64,000 bases of DNA, taken from positions 45,831,255-45,895,254 of the forward strand of contig CM055111.1 of NCBI GenBank assembly GCA_029204225.1. The letters run 5' to 3'. Shown here in pieces: positions 47,046-57,129 of the stretch. The stretch comes from Diphasiastrum complanatum. Lineage: Eukaryota; Streptophyta; Lycopodiopsida; Lycopodiales; Lycopodiaceae. A program made the position numbers and the translations under genes. Under the pieces are notes generated by a model that ran no database searches, was not told where the DNA came from, and saw only the letters and a program-made list of their open reading frames with translations. Positions within the stretch are counted from its first letter, which is position 1; every line of letters starts with the position of its first letter.

Positions 47046-48348
47046 AGTACTTGATAAGAGACAAAAATTTACGCATTCGGCTTTGTCTTCTCTGATTACT
47101 GTATCTCCATCAATATTATGTCCACTTTTTGATGTCAATATTGTTGGTGAATAGACAGTTGACTGTGGAAAACCAAGTTGACTTTAGATTCTAAGAAACT
47201 CCTCCTCATAAGGTAGATCATCTTCTTTGTTGCGCATTTCCTCCACAGCCATTTTCAAGCAATCTTTCCTTGAATAAAACTTATCATTATGTACATTGTC
47301 AACACCAGGGAGAAGATCATCAGCATCAAAATCAATTATATCCAAAAATTCATTAAGCTCTTTGTTCAAAATGCAAAGAGTCTCAGCTTCAGTGAAGTAA
47401 AAAAGATCCGATATATCCGATATTGTCAAAAAGGAATTATCATCTATGTTATAAGTAGGAAAAGTGATCAAAGATTTATCAGAAGGAGAAAGGGTAGTGG
47501 GTGTTCTAGGGCCTATAAAAGTAGCCCTATTTTAAGCATGATCAAAATCAAAACAATCATCTAAATAACACTTGTATCAATAAAAAAAGATATCTATATC
47601 TACAATCTTTGACTTTTCAGACTTTGTACCACTAAAAAAAGCTGCTTCAGAAGTGGAGAGCACAGCCTTCGAATCATCAAAAATATTTACCAAAAGAAAA
47701 AAAATAAAAATAGACTAAAAATCAACAAATCTACATTTTTTATTATGAATTGGGCACTCATCTATAGACTTGAAATCATTATGTAACTTGGTAAACATTC
47801 TATCAAGCTTAGCTTTATAAATATGCTTGTCGAGTGCCACCAGGTCCTGATAATGAATCATGTCCTTATTCTGAGATCTGAATAATGGAGTACTGAGCAG
47901 AGACTTAAATCTGAGATATATTTCAGAAAATGCCTCCACACCAGGGCCCTCAGTTATAGAAGATAGAATAAAAAAAAAAAGTAGAAAAAAGAGATTTGAA
48001 ATAGTCCAACCTATCAGTAATTCCAAATCATTAAAAAAAGAAAACAAACTGGATTCAAAATTAGAAATTTCAAACAAAAATAACAGAACTAAAATTTCAA
48101 ATATCGTTCTCAGGCGCAAACCGTAGGTCAGACAAGCACGTCAAGCCAACGTGCGCTCGAGAGAGATATTTGAAGTTGGAGTATCAGATCCGAGCGCACG
48201 AACACAGAGTAGAAATGAAAAAGGATGCGAAGCGCGCTTGAATGTGATACCGGACGATGCAGTATCAGATCCAGGCGCATAATAGTCAACGAAAGTGTCG
48301 TGAGTATTTCCTGCACAGTAATAAACAAGTGGGTCCCACCACTTAAAA
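47046..48348 (-). pseudogene. Unrecognised protein-like frames between two inverted half-elements
   Basis: Not retroelement sequence. On the minus strand two protein-like stretches occur. About 47942-47715 (GPGVEAFSEIYLRF to ECPIHNKKCRFVDF) is preceded by a long pyrimidine tract, as an exon would be. About 47530-47046 (ATFIGPRTPTTLSPSDKS, NEFLDIIDFDADDLLPG, CLKMAVEEMRNKEDDL) has one TAA at about 47184 and then continues SQLGFPQSTVYSPTIL and VIREDKAECVNF up to the junction. I do not recognise the protein. If the inversion proposed for A2/A3 is undone, these frames lie upstream of, and on the same strand as, the exon at 49978-50418, and may be exons of the same gene. That is inference. Confidence 0.45.
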
Positions 48349-49064
48349 TGACAAAATTTTCAGAATTCACACATGTGGGGAATGTCCACAAGAGTGACTG
48401 ATCTTAATTAAGCTTTGTGATTGGCACTATAACCTGATTCTAGATTGATCAACAAAATCTAGTTCATAAGAAATGGATAATCCACAATCTAGCATGCTAA
48501 TCAACAGAATATAATAGCAATGAATCAAAGAATGAATAAAAATACAAGATTTCAATGTATGAGCATCAGTCTCAACACGAGTTAGAGAGAGAGAGCTAGA
48601 GAGATAGCAAGCAATATTTGCTTAGATCCAAAATGGCATGAGATAGCTACAAAACTTTGGTTCTTCATCATTGATTGTGTGGAGAGCTACACATATTTAT
48701 GGAGATTGAGGTAGCTCGAGGTAGAACCATATCTATCCATTCCAAAATGACATCTAAAGTGACATCTAGAGTCTATGTGACATTTGTCACTTGTCATGCA
48801 TGAAATTCTACCAACTTTTTACAAGTGTACTAGTTCTAACTAGAAATGTCCAAATCATTATGCATGTGTCCATTAAACTTTGTGCATGCCTTGCATGTCA
48901 CTGTGGATCACTTACAATTAATCAAATTAGATAATACATAACCATGTAGCTCGAGTTCTATGTAGGCCAAACTTGGCATTTTGCATTAATGAGTTACATA
49001 TTTGCATGGTACAACATTTGTAGCAAGCCAAAAAATCAATATGGATTGTTTTTCAAATTTAACA
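48349..49064 (-). repeat. 3' LTR of copia A3
   Basis: 716 bp with an internal loss of about 75 bases near 48920 compared with other family A LTRs. On the minus strand it starts TGTTAAATTTG and ends AAATTTTGTCA. Confidence 0.9.
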
Positions 49065-49081
49065 CTCCTCCTAAAAATGAT

Positions 49082-49948
49082 CTATATTGATTTGAACATG
49101 GATCTTGGTATAACTCCAAGGTTGGCTCTATGCTTGTTGAAGGAACTTTTGCTCAAAGGTTTGGTGAGCATATCTGCAATGCAAGATGATGTGTCGATGT
49201 GCTCCAATTTGATTTCACCTCCAATGAGCTTCTCTCTCACGAAGTGATGTGCAACTTCGATATGCTTGCTCCTTGCATGGAATATTGGGTTGTTGGCAAG
49301 GGCTTGAGCTGAAATGTTGTCACACATGATCATAGGTATATTTTCTTCCATGATTACCTTTAGCTCCACTAGTAACCTCTTGATCCAAAACACTTTCTTT
49401 TTTGTTGTAGTGAGCGCCTTGTACTCAGCTTCACATGATGAGAGTGATACAATATCTTGCTTTTTGGAAAGCCAAGATATCAAGTTTTCTCCAAGATATA
49501 TGACATAAGCACTTGTAGATTTTCGATCTGCTTTATCACTTGCAAAATCCGAGTCAGAATAACCGATAATAGAAAGATCTTCACTTTTATATAATAAACC
49601 AAAATCAAAAGTTGAAGATATATATCTAAGCACTCTCTTGGCCTTTTTCTAATGATAAATTGAAGGATTTTGCATAGCCTGGCTCAACTTATGAACACTA
49701 AAGCTTATGTCAGGTCTAGTTATTGTGAGCCAAATTAAAGAGCCTATAAGACTTCTAAAAAGTGTGATGTCTTCGAAGGATCTTTCATCACCTTTGTTAG
49801 AGTCCTTTACATTTTGTTCCATAGGTGTTTCTATACTCTTACAATTCAACATATTGAGCTTTTTTAAAATTGAAAGAGCATACTTAGATTGACATATGAA
49901 AGCTTTATCTTTAAGAAAGTCAATCTCTAATCCTAGAATATAGTGTAT
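49082..49948 (-). pseudogene. Copia A3 reverse transcriptase end and RNase H
   Basis: Frame 49633-49082: LRYISSTFDFGLLYKSEDLS, GYSDSDFASDKADRKS, SSCEAEYKALTT, MCDNISAQALANNPIFHARSKHIEVAHHFV, CIADMLTKPL; all RNase H acidic residues are present. Frame from about 49948 to 49649: IHYILGLEIDFLKDKAF, MLNCKSIETPMEQNVKDSN, FEDITLFRSLIGSLIWLT. A stop (TAG) near 49650 separates the two. This copy retains the segment that is deleted in A1 near 17556. Confidence 0.88.
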
Positions 49949-49977
49949 ACTGGAGCTTACTTTGTTTTTTATCATTT

Positions 49978-50418
49978 CAGAAAACAATTTTCCTTGATGA
50001 TTTCGCAATTTGTCGAGGAGGGCAGAGATCTTCTGCTGGAAAATTTTCAAGAGATCATGCACTGGGGCACTATCTGAAGTCCTTCAAGAATAATGAGATA
50101 AATGTTGCCCATTCAAAGTTTCATCAACATGGTGAAACTATGATTATGGCAATCAAGGCACTGTCTCATTTTCTTGGAGGACATAATTTCAATAAGGTGC
50201 ATAAAATAATTTTTGTAAAGAAAACTATTGCGGTTAAAATTTTAGAATATGGACCAGTGAATTCCATGCTCAGATCATCTCATTTTGCAGTGTATGCTGC
50301 TTACGTTGATCTGAGTAAGCATGAAAACTATGAGCTATTGGATCCATACGAAAGAAGAAAATTGTTGCATGATTCTAAGTTGCAACTTTCATTAGAAAAA
50401 ATATCGGAAGCAGATTAG
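49978..50418 (+). CDS. Unrecognised last exon, 146 codons, plus strand
   Basis: A typical intron end (pyrimidine-rich TTTGTTTTTTATCATTTCAG, 49958-49977) is followed by an open frame from 49978, KTIFLDDFAICRGGQRSS, then KFSRDHALGHYLKSF, VAHSKFHQHGETMIMAIKALSHFLGG, LRSSHFAVYAAYVDLSKHEN and a charged end LDPYERRKLLHDS...ISEAD with stop at 50416-50418. AT-rich sequence with an ATTTAATA-type signal follows. No stops interrupt it. I do not recognise the family; two His-rich motifs and a Cys could bind metal. Upstream exons are not next to it, because an antisense copia half ends at 49948. The 3' end is only about 60 bp from the end of the opposing gene at 50481. Confidence 0.5.
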   Translation, partial: QKTIFLDDFAICRGGQRSSAGKFSRDHALGHYLKSFKNNEINVAHSKFHQHGETMIMAIKALSHFLGGHNFNKVHKIIFVKKTIAVKILEYGPVNSMLRSSHFAVYAAYVDLSKHENYELLDPYERRKLLHDSKLQLSLEKISEAD

Positions 50419-51100
50419 ATACTGCTGAATTGTACTCTGTAAATATATTTTTATTTAATATACAAAATTTTATTGTGTATCTATAGCCTACTGGCTTGTA
50501 TAAATTTGCATGTTTTTTGAAATTTTTTATAATCAGTCGATTTTGTATTATGATGAATTTGGATTCTTCTGTAAAATGATTGAAAAAGTTGCAGTATATA
50601 GCTGTTTTTTGTGCTAGTCCCGGCATGTTGTGTACTTTTATGAAATGCCGCTCTTGCTTGCTAATGAGATTTTTTCATTCCTTGTGATGACCATATGCTA
50701 AGACTTTCACTATTTCTTGCAAAGAATGTCGAATGATGTCGTAATATGTGCTGCATGTCATAAAAACATAATCTAAATCAGTACCAAAAGTATCTAATTT
50801 AATTGCACATATTTGTCTATCGTAGTGTAAAATCAAAATCTTACCATATAATGTGTTATATGATCAATACCTCATACACTTTGAACTGCATCCACAAATT
50901 TATTGGTTGTTTTCTGTATCATTTGAACATCAGTATTTAAAAATTTATCTTTTCTCAAGTATTTCACCATGTTGTCTAACTTTTTTCAAACTTCTACTTT
51001 GTGTATACGAGTAGAACCTTCTTCTTTGAAATCTTGAGTTGCTGCAATAATTTATTTCCAAACCGTGTATTGAACCTTAGATTGTTTGCCAAAATAATTT

Positions 51101-51232
51101 GATAAAAATCTTCGAGCTTTAGATCCTCCAATGCTCGGCTTGCATGGAATATTTCATGTTTTACCTGATAGAAATCTTCGAGCTTTAGATCCTCCAATGC
51201 TCGGCTTGCATGGAATATTTCATGTTTTACCT
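51101..51232 (-). repeat. Perfectly phased 66-bp tandem duplication
   Basis: Units 51101-51166 and 51167-51232 differ at one base. 66 bp is 22 codons, and on the minus strand the repeat spans the donor-like CAG/GTAAAA of the transposase-like gene, so it duplicates the splice donor. In one frame it gives YQVKHEIFHASRALEDLKLEDF twice with no stop. Confidence 0.85.
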
Positions 51233-51234
51233 GA

Positions 51235-51717
51235 TAGCTTGTCATCTTTTTTTATTTTAATGTGGCCTTTATGTAAGCCGGCTTTGGACAACACATCCTC
51301 TAATCTGGAAATAGCTTCCTTCGCAAAGGCCTCTGGTTCGAAATTCCATGCAAACAAGATGTGAAGGTATATTATTTTTTCTATAATACGCACCTCCACA
51401 TGCAATGGACAGATATGAACATTTTGTAGAGGAATCGGTAGTACAGGTTTCCAATTAGGATCTTCTCGATCTCTTGATATTCCTGTACTCCTTGTCATGT
51501 CTTTTGTTGTTTTCATGCAGTACAAATAAGGGTGTTTAGAGTTAGCACCATGAGATACATTGAACATACATTTTAATGTCTTCAGATCTCCTGCTAAATG
51601 TCATTCAATGTTGAAAGTGCCAATTCCAGAAATATTGAGTGGAACTCCCTCCATGTGATTTTTTAATGGCAGGATATGATGTTTTATTAAATATCTATGA
51701 GAGAATGTTATGGTCTT
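51235..51717 (-). CDS. Exon 4 of the transposase-like gene, with one TGA
   Basis: Acceptor GAAAG at 51718 in phase with exon 3. Encodes KTITFSHRYLIKHHIL, an in-frame TGA at 51603-51601, then HLAGDLKTL, HGANSKHPYLYC and HICPLHVEVRIIEKI, the most recognisable part of the protein, and ends near the donor CAG/GTAAAA at about 51232, which lies at a 66-bp duplication. Confidence 0.45.
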
Positions 51718-51844
51718 CTTTCAGCACCTATAAGAGAATACAAAAACGTGATTAGCCTCATAATATTAACACAGAAAAGATTTTAAATATGAAATCCATA
51801 TTCAAATGATTATCCCTGTTTATTATGCGAAGGAACTGCTATAC

Positions 51845-52196
51845 CTGAAATGTTGCCAACCACCAGATATCATTTTCTGATTGAACACTGAAATTGAGGC
51901 CTTTTGAGTCTTTTGAATTTGAAAGTGCTCCATTCATGATTGTGAGATTGACTCTTTCCAATTTTTGTCCTTTTATAATTTTAGACTCATCTAACTTGAG
52001 AACAACTATCAACTTGTTATTGACATTCTCATTTGTAATACCGTAAAAATTTATGATGAATGTTAATAACTGATTAATGTCAATAAATAAATTGTTGAAA
52101 TTGTTATATGCTAGACTTTCTCCTTTCGAGCAATACACTTCATTGATATGAAATGGATTACCAACTATTGTCTGCATACCATGGTTTAACATGTCT
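51845..52196 (-). CDS. Exon 3 of the transposase-like gene
   Basis: An acceptor AAAG/A at 52196 restores the frame of exon 2, but its pyrimidine tract is poor; the better-looking CAG at about 52172 would break the phase. Donor CAG/GTATAG at 51845. Encodes DMLNHGMQTIVGNPFHI to NDIWWLATFQ. Confidence 0.42.
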
Positions 52197-52249
52197 CTTT
52201 TTTTTTAAAGATGAAATGGTCATGGGATTGGAAACTTTTTTATATTTAC

Positions 52250-52513
52250 CTTGCAAATGCCTCCTTTATCATCTTAAACATTGTTGCATATGTTTTCCTA
52301 CTGATGCTAGAAAAGTCACATGCCCCCTGAAGCAATGTAGTGTCTAATATTTTTTCAACTTCATCCATAATGCTATCAGTAACTGAAACCTTAATCTTTT
52401 TCATTTTGTTATTATTTAACATTGATTTCATAGATTTAGAAGTCAAAATAGAGCCTAGTGAGTTTCCAATTGAAATTTCATCGGCCAAATGGTCTTCAAC
52501 AACCAATGCTGAT
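52250..52513 (-). CDS. Exon 2 of the transposase-like gene
   Basis: Acceptor TGCAG before 52513 and donor AG/GTAAAT after 52250. The first base completes the split codon of exon 1 (AA plus A, Lys), so the phase is kept. Encodes SALVVEDHLADEISIG to YATMFKMIKEAFA. Confidence 0.5.
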
Positions 52514-52693
52514 CTGCATTGCAAACATAATGTTCATGAAAATGTCAATAGAAATTAGGACACTCATAGTATTCACAGCAATATATAATAAGCAAATCAA
52601 CAGAAAGTTGAAATGAATAAATAACAAAATTAGTGATTATGAATGAATCAAAAAGTTCAAGCAATATTCAATACCAAATAAGCTATAACTTAC

Positions 52694-53106
52694 TTGAATG
52701 CACGGATTCGTCTTTTTCTATGACCTCCTCTGGATGATAGATCACATATATCCTTGTTTACCAGTCTTTTTCTCTTGTTGCTTCGGACCTTTCTGTTGAG
52801 CACATCCATATCTTTAACAAAAGACAAATATGAGATACGCATGGATTGAAATGCAATTTTTATCTCATCATTACTAGTTGTATAATGATGCAAAAAAAAT
52901 TTCAACCTTTGGATCTCCTCCTTGAACATCTCATTTTCATCCAAACAAGTTTTCATCTTTGTAAATTTTTCTTCGCAATCCTTTGATATTTTTCTTGATT
53001 CCTCTTTCAAATAATGTATTCTTTGCATTGAATGTGCATTCCCATAGAGCAGGGCTAGATCCATTTGATCTAGATTTGGTTGCGTAAGTTCTATTGGTTC
53101 AACATC
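52694..53106 (-). CDS. Exon 1 (first visible exon) of the transposase-like gene
   Basis: Acceptor-like TCTAG before 53106 and a perfect donor GTAAGT (52693-52688). Phase 2 at its end. Encodes MDLALLYGNAHSMQRIHYL, a Lys/Glu-rich helix and KVRSNKRKRL. A true first exon with the start codon may lie farther right; ATG inside it at about 53064 is the alternative start. Confidence 0.5.
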
Positions 53107-56100
53107 CTAGACTTACATCTTTAGTAGGAGATCTTTATAGGGGACAATAGGTATGTTTTTAAGAAAATTCCCTAATTTCTAATGTTGGGGGGATAACCTT
53201 AGTCATTTTTTTTTTTAATTTTTTTCTCCAATCGATGACAATTGATTTTTGCTCATAATTGGCCTTCATTTTTTCTAACTAAAGATGTTTAAAAAAAGGG
53301 CACACTATCAAATTGGGCTAGCAGGAGTAGTAAATGCGATTGCCATAGTTTTTTGTACAAATAAAAAACAATTTTGCTACAAAGCCATAGCTTATGTAAA
53401 AAACAAATATGGTAAGCAAAAAGAAAACATCAGAAAGTTGAAAGAGAAGCAAGCAGCATGGTGACGGCCCACAAACCTCAATCCACCTACAAGCAGCTTT
53501 CATCCTTTCTCCTCTTTTTTTAATAATTTATTGTTGATTTGCCATATTTTTCTAGGTTCTACTCTTTGTTTATCTCAGTGACTGAAACAAAACAAGGATG
53601 TCTCTACTACAATATGAGGCTTATGCCCACTGTTGCTCTCTACTCATTATTTAAGTTTGTTGGGATTTTTGGTTTAGTTACATAAAACAACAAAAACGAA
53701 TAGATGTCAAAAAGTTTTCGGTGCGGTTTTTTTTCACCAAAAAGGAGTTAAAAATTCAAATTCGTACCGTTATAATTTAGCAAAAGTCTCAATTTTTCTA
53801 GTTCTTGCAACAAGAGTTACATTTTCTAATTCTAGAAAAAAAAATTGCAGCTTTGTCAATAAAAGACAACATTTATTGAATATCTTTTGATAGGAAAACA
53901 AAAATCTTTTTTGTAGTGACAAAAAACCAGAATTTGGTAAAAACCCAAAATGTAGCCACTCAAAACCATATTTAAGAAGCAAAAGCTCTATTCTCAAAAG
54001 CATAACGGAATTACCACAATTGAAATGCAAAAATTTCAATCTTTAACTAAGGGCCGTATTTTGCACAAAGAAAACCAATATGACAACCTAAGTTGCTTAA
54101 ATAAACTGCCTTAAATAAAAGTGCAAAAGCAATTTGACATTTCCTATGCCAAAAAAATTTGCAAATCTTGGCTAGCAAGCAGATTCGATTCACTTCAAAA
54201 ATCTACTTTTCAAGAGCTTGATTCAACAACCTTGTTGCAAAACTTGCTAGTGCACTAACCTTGCAACAAAAATCCTCTTGAAAAATCGTAAATTTGCTAG
54301 AAACAAAGTGAATCAAACAATGCAAGGTAGCCACTAAAAACATTGGCGTTAATCTAGTGGATATCTCATGGTGTGTCATTCAGCCACCCGACAAGCATTG
54401 TGCTCTCTCGATACATGTTTGTAATGTCTTTTGTAGATGCATATGGTCATGGCCTAAGTCTAGGGTAGGGTGTGAGTGTGCTCCACCATGTGGTCTCTCC
54501 CCAACACATAACTCTCTCAATAGTTGTCATCTCTACTAACCTGAGCCACCACTCAATAAGCCCTCTCCCAATTGATTTCTTTGATGGAAATGATCCCTTG
54601 TAGATGACGATTAAAATGCTATTGTTAATGGAGGGCGTGATGTAATGAAGTATATAATGGCGCTCATGATAGCCATTATATACTTTATTAGTAAAGGTAA
54701 GATGAACTGGGTCGGGATGGCCCTACAACTGATAATGAAATAGGTCATGATGGACCAAGAATTAACAAACCTCAAAAACCACCAAATACTAATACATAAT
54801 GCCCATGGATGCACCCTAACCCCTAAATCCTAAACCTAGAAAAAAACTATGCAAGGTGGTCTCCTACACATGAACCACATGAATGCTCAAGGTGACCACC
54901 TATGCCAAAAAAGCTTGAAAATATCCAATCAGTTTCTCTTTAGCAACCCTATAGCCAATCCTAGCAACAAGATTCACTCAAAATAATGCACCATAGATTC
55001 CAATCAAGCAAAGGAAAAAATGGTGAAAAAAAAACTCTCAAAAAGGGGTTTTGCTTTGCAAATCCTCAGACACTCACTTTTTCCATCTTCTATGCGCTAC
55101 AATCACCTCCTGTAGATCACTAGCTTCACATAGAAACATCCATTTTGACCTCCTATTGCTCTCTCCAAAAGCTCCATAACAAGTGCATCCAAAATTAAGT
55201 TCTGCAACTATCATAAAAACAATATTAAGGTTTTTTTGTTTACAACGTTCCAAAGTTCCAGAATACTGGTTTTCAAAATGCCGCTCTAATGCAACTAAAG
55301 AGTTAATTAGCATCAACTAGCTTGAGCCTAGCATATGGTAGTCAGTACTAGACCTAAGGTTAAAGGATACCCTTAGTAATAAGAAGAATGATTTAAGTCT
55401 AGGACTCAGTAAATTACTTGATAATTAAAACTTAAACACAATGTTAGACAAAAGCCATCAGAGCTAGAAAGTTTGTTGTTGTGACAGTCAATTTTGTCAA
55501 GCTATGTATAAATTTGATCATTCTTAAATTTAAAAATACAGATTTTATCCAATTAACCATATACTTCTTGCAACGGCCTAATACAACCTAAGACAACATT
55601 CAAAGTGGATAGCACGGCCATCTTGGAATTGGAACAACGATGTACTTGTTTTTTATGTTGGCAAAGTTCCAAAACTATCTTCCCCTCTTTTTTTTCCTTT
55701 CATTTGTATCCACCTGCATTTACATTTCCTTTCTCTATGGCCCTTGCTCATTGGGCCTTTGGCTCTTCTCTTCTTGCTCACACTTCCTTGCTTGCCCATC
55801 CAGGGCCTTTTCCTCTACCTTTTGGCACTGGCATTCATCTTTTGTTTTAAGGCAGCTTTTGTCTGGCGTACAAAAATTGCCAGAAGTTAGAACCACAATC
55901 ATGATTCGCACATCAAACATTTGAAGTATTTTGTATATCAATCTACAGTTGACTCCTTAACAAAGTATATGTTGCCACCATTTGAAGAAAACAGGAACAC
56001 TAGGGGAAGCTACTCAACTCGACAAACAAAAAGGTCTTGAAGCAGAGCAGAAAAGAAAAAAATATTCTTCTTGACTCTGACACAAAAGAGCTTTTGGATG

Positions 56101-57129
56101 AGCTTCAAACATTACCATGCAAATTCTCTTTATAAACATAGAAATTGATATTGTGAATGCGTGAACCTCTTCATTTTGGGCACATTCGAAAGAAAGCAAG
56201 TAAGATTGTTCTTTTCAAAAATTCTCAAGGATGTTGCAATTTGAGATACCAGTTTACCACATCAAGATGCTGATGCTGCCTTCTAAGTCCTCCACATCGA
56301 ACGCAGCTGAGCATAATTCATGTTTGGGGTTGCTGCAGTGAAATTTTAAAAGACATGATACCCTCCATTTCATAGCTAATAAGCTCCAGTTGTGAGATTA
56401 TAGTGATATAGATACATCCAAAATACAGATCTTGTGACTAGCTTCTATCCTATTCAGTCCTTGAGGAGCTTCATCTGATGATCTGGTTTAAACTAACTTC
56501 TGGATGACTGTCCCATCATGTAGGCAAAGTTGCTTTGTCCAATATTGTGTCACAATGTATAGGAGCACTTCGAAATTTTCTTAAGTACTGGTTCAAATCA
56601 TAACAAAAAGATGAGTTCCAAGCCATTTTTGCAGTTACGTACTTGCAAAAATGCAGGAATTTTCCAGCTTTCTGCACATGCAGGCATGGCACACATGAAC
56701 CCAGTCGAACATCATAGAGTCCACTGAAGGGACTCTCCACATTCTAAAACTATATACCGTGAAAATCTGCTTGCTTGTTAATTGCAACAAGGGTAACACG
56801 AGGGGCTAAGACACTCTAGCGACTTCTAAAATGTCCAAAATATCAAACCTGTATAAAGAGACGAGACCAGAAATCAACTGGCCAAAACCATTTACAACTG
56901 AAAATTCTCAGTAGCTCATTCTGTATCTGGTCTACTACTGTTTGCTTTGATCCACAGTTTAAGCACAAATAACCTACTAGAATGACTGATAAAATGGTGC
57001 TGGGTCGGACGAATACGAAAGCCAGATCAGATAAAAAGAGATCGAATCGTAAAGCTGGCAGACCTTAAAAAGATAGATGGAAGTGAAATGACAAGTTAGC
57101 TGCCCTTCAGCTAAAAAGGATCAACCAAC
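53107..57129. other. Four kilobases without a supported gene
   Basis: AT-rich with long A and T runs (for example T10 near 53210, A-rich 54050-54160). No retroelement protein, splice-supported exon or tRNA was found; open frames are short and biased. 56000-57129 lies directly downstream of the trihelix stop and probably contains its 3' untranslated region. The stretch 54350-54830 has higher GC but nothing assignable. Confidence 0.5.

Larger units (their letters stand above)
48349..49948 (-). mobile_element. Copia A3, antisense 3' half of a family A element
   Basis: Minus-strand order: end of reverse transcriptase (IHYILGLEIDFL, about 49945), RNase H, purine tract, 3' LTR 48349-49064. It begins abruptly at about 49948 with no gag or integrase. 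The 5 bp outside the LTR (48344-48348, TAAAA) are TTTTA on the minus strand, the same as the 5 bp before A2. Confidence 0.9.
50481..53106 (-). pseudogene. Intron-containing transposase-like gene, minus strand, with a few stops
   Basis: Six exon-like blocks on the minus strand join in phase at good splice signals: 53106-52694, 52513-52250, 52196-51845, 51717-51235 (approximate end), 50975-50890 (approximate) and 50750-50481. The first is Lys/Glu-rich and probably coiled coil with basic KRKR and RKRR clusters (nuclear). The fourth has HLAGDLKTLKCMFNVSHGAN, then SKHPYLYCMKTTKDM and IPLQNVHICPLHVEVRIIEKI, and the last SIWSSQGMKKSH and RAAFHKSTQHAG followed by LFQSFYRRI. To my reading the pattern G-x-N-S-x-x-P-x-x-x-C, H-x-x-x-R-I-x-x-K, W-S-x-Q-G-M-x-K-S is that of large uncharacterised transposase-like proteins of animals, fungi and some plants; I cannot name the superfamily. 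In-frame TGA (51603-51601) and TAG (50663-50661) suggest it is no longer functional, or that the true splicing avoids them. Confidence 0.5.

Noticed and set aside
47184-47471. Possible caulimovirid or gypsy envelope-type ORF
   Set aside because: No movement-protein, coat or transmembrane signature is visible; the acidic sequence does not fit those families.
53770-54039. 89-codon minus-strand frame near 53.9 kb as a further exon of the transposase-like gene
   Set aside because: Composition follows the AT-rich background, no matching splice donor in phase with 53106 was found.
55605-55924. Hydrophobic open frames on the plus strand near 55.7 kb
   Set aside because: Pyrimidine-rich sequence gives Phe/Leu/Ser/Pro frames by chance; no homologous repeat, splice sites or domain visible.
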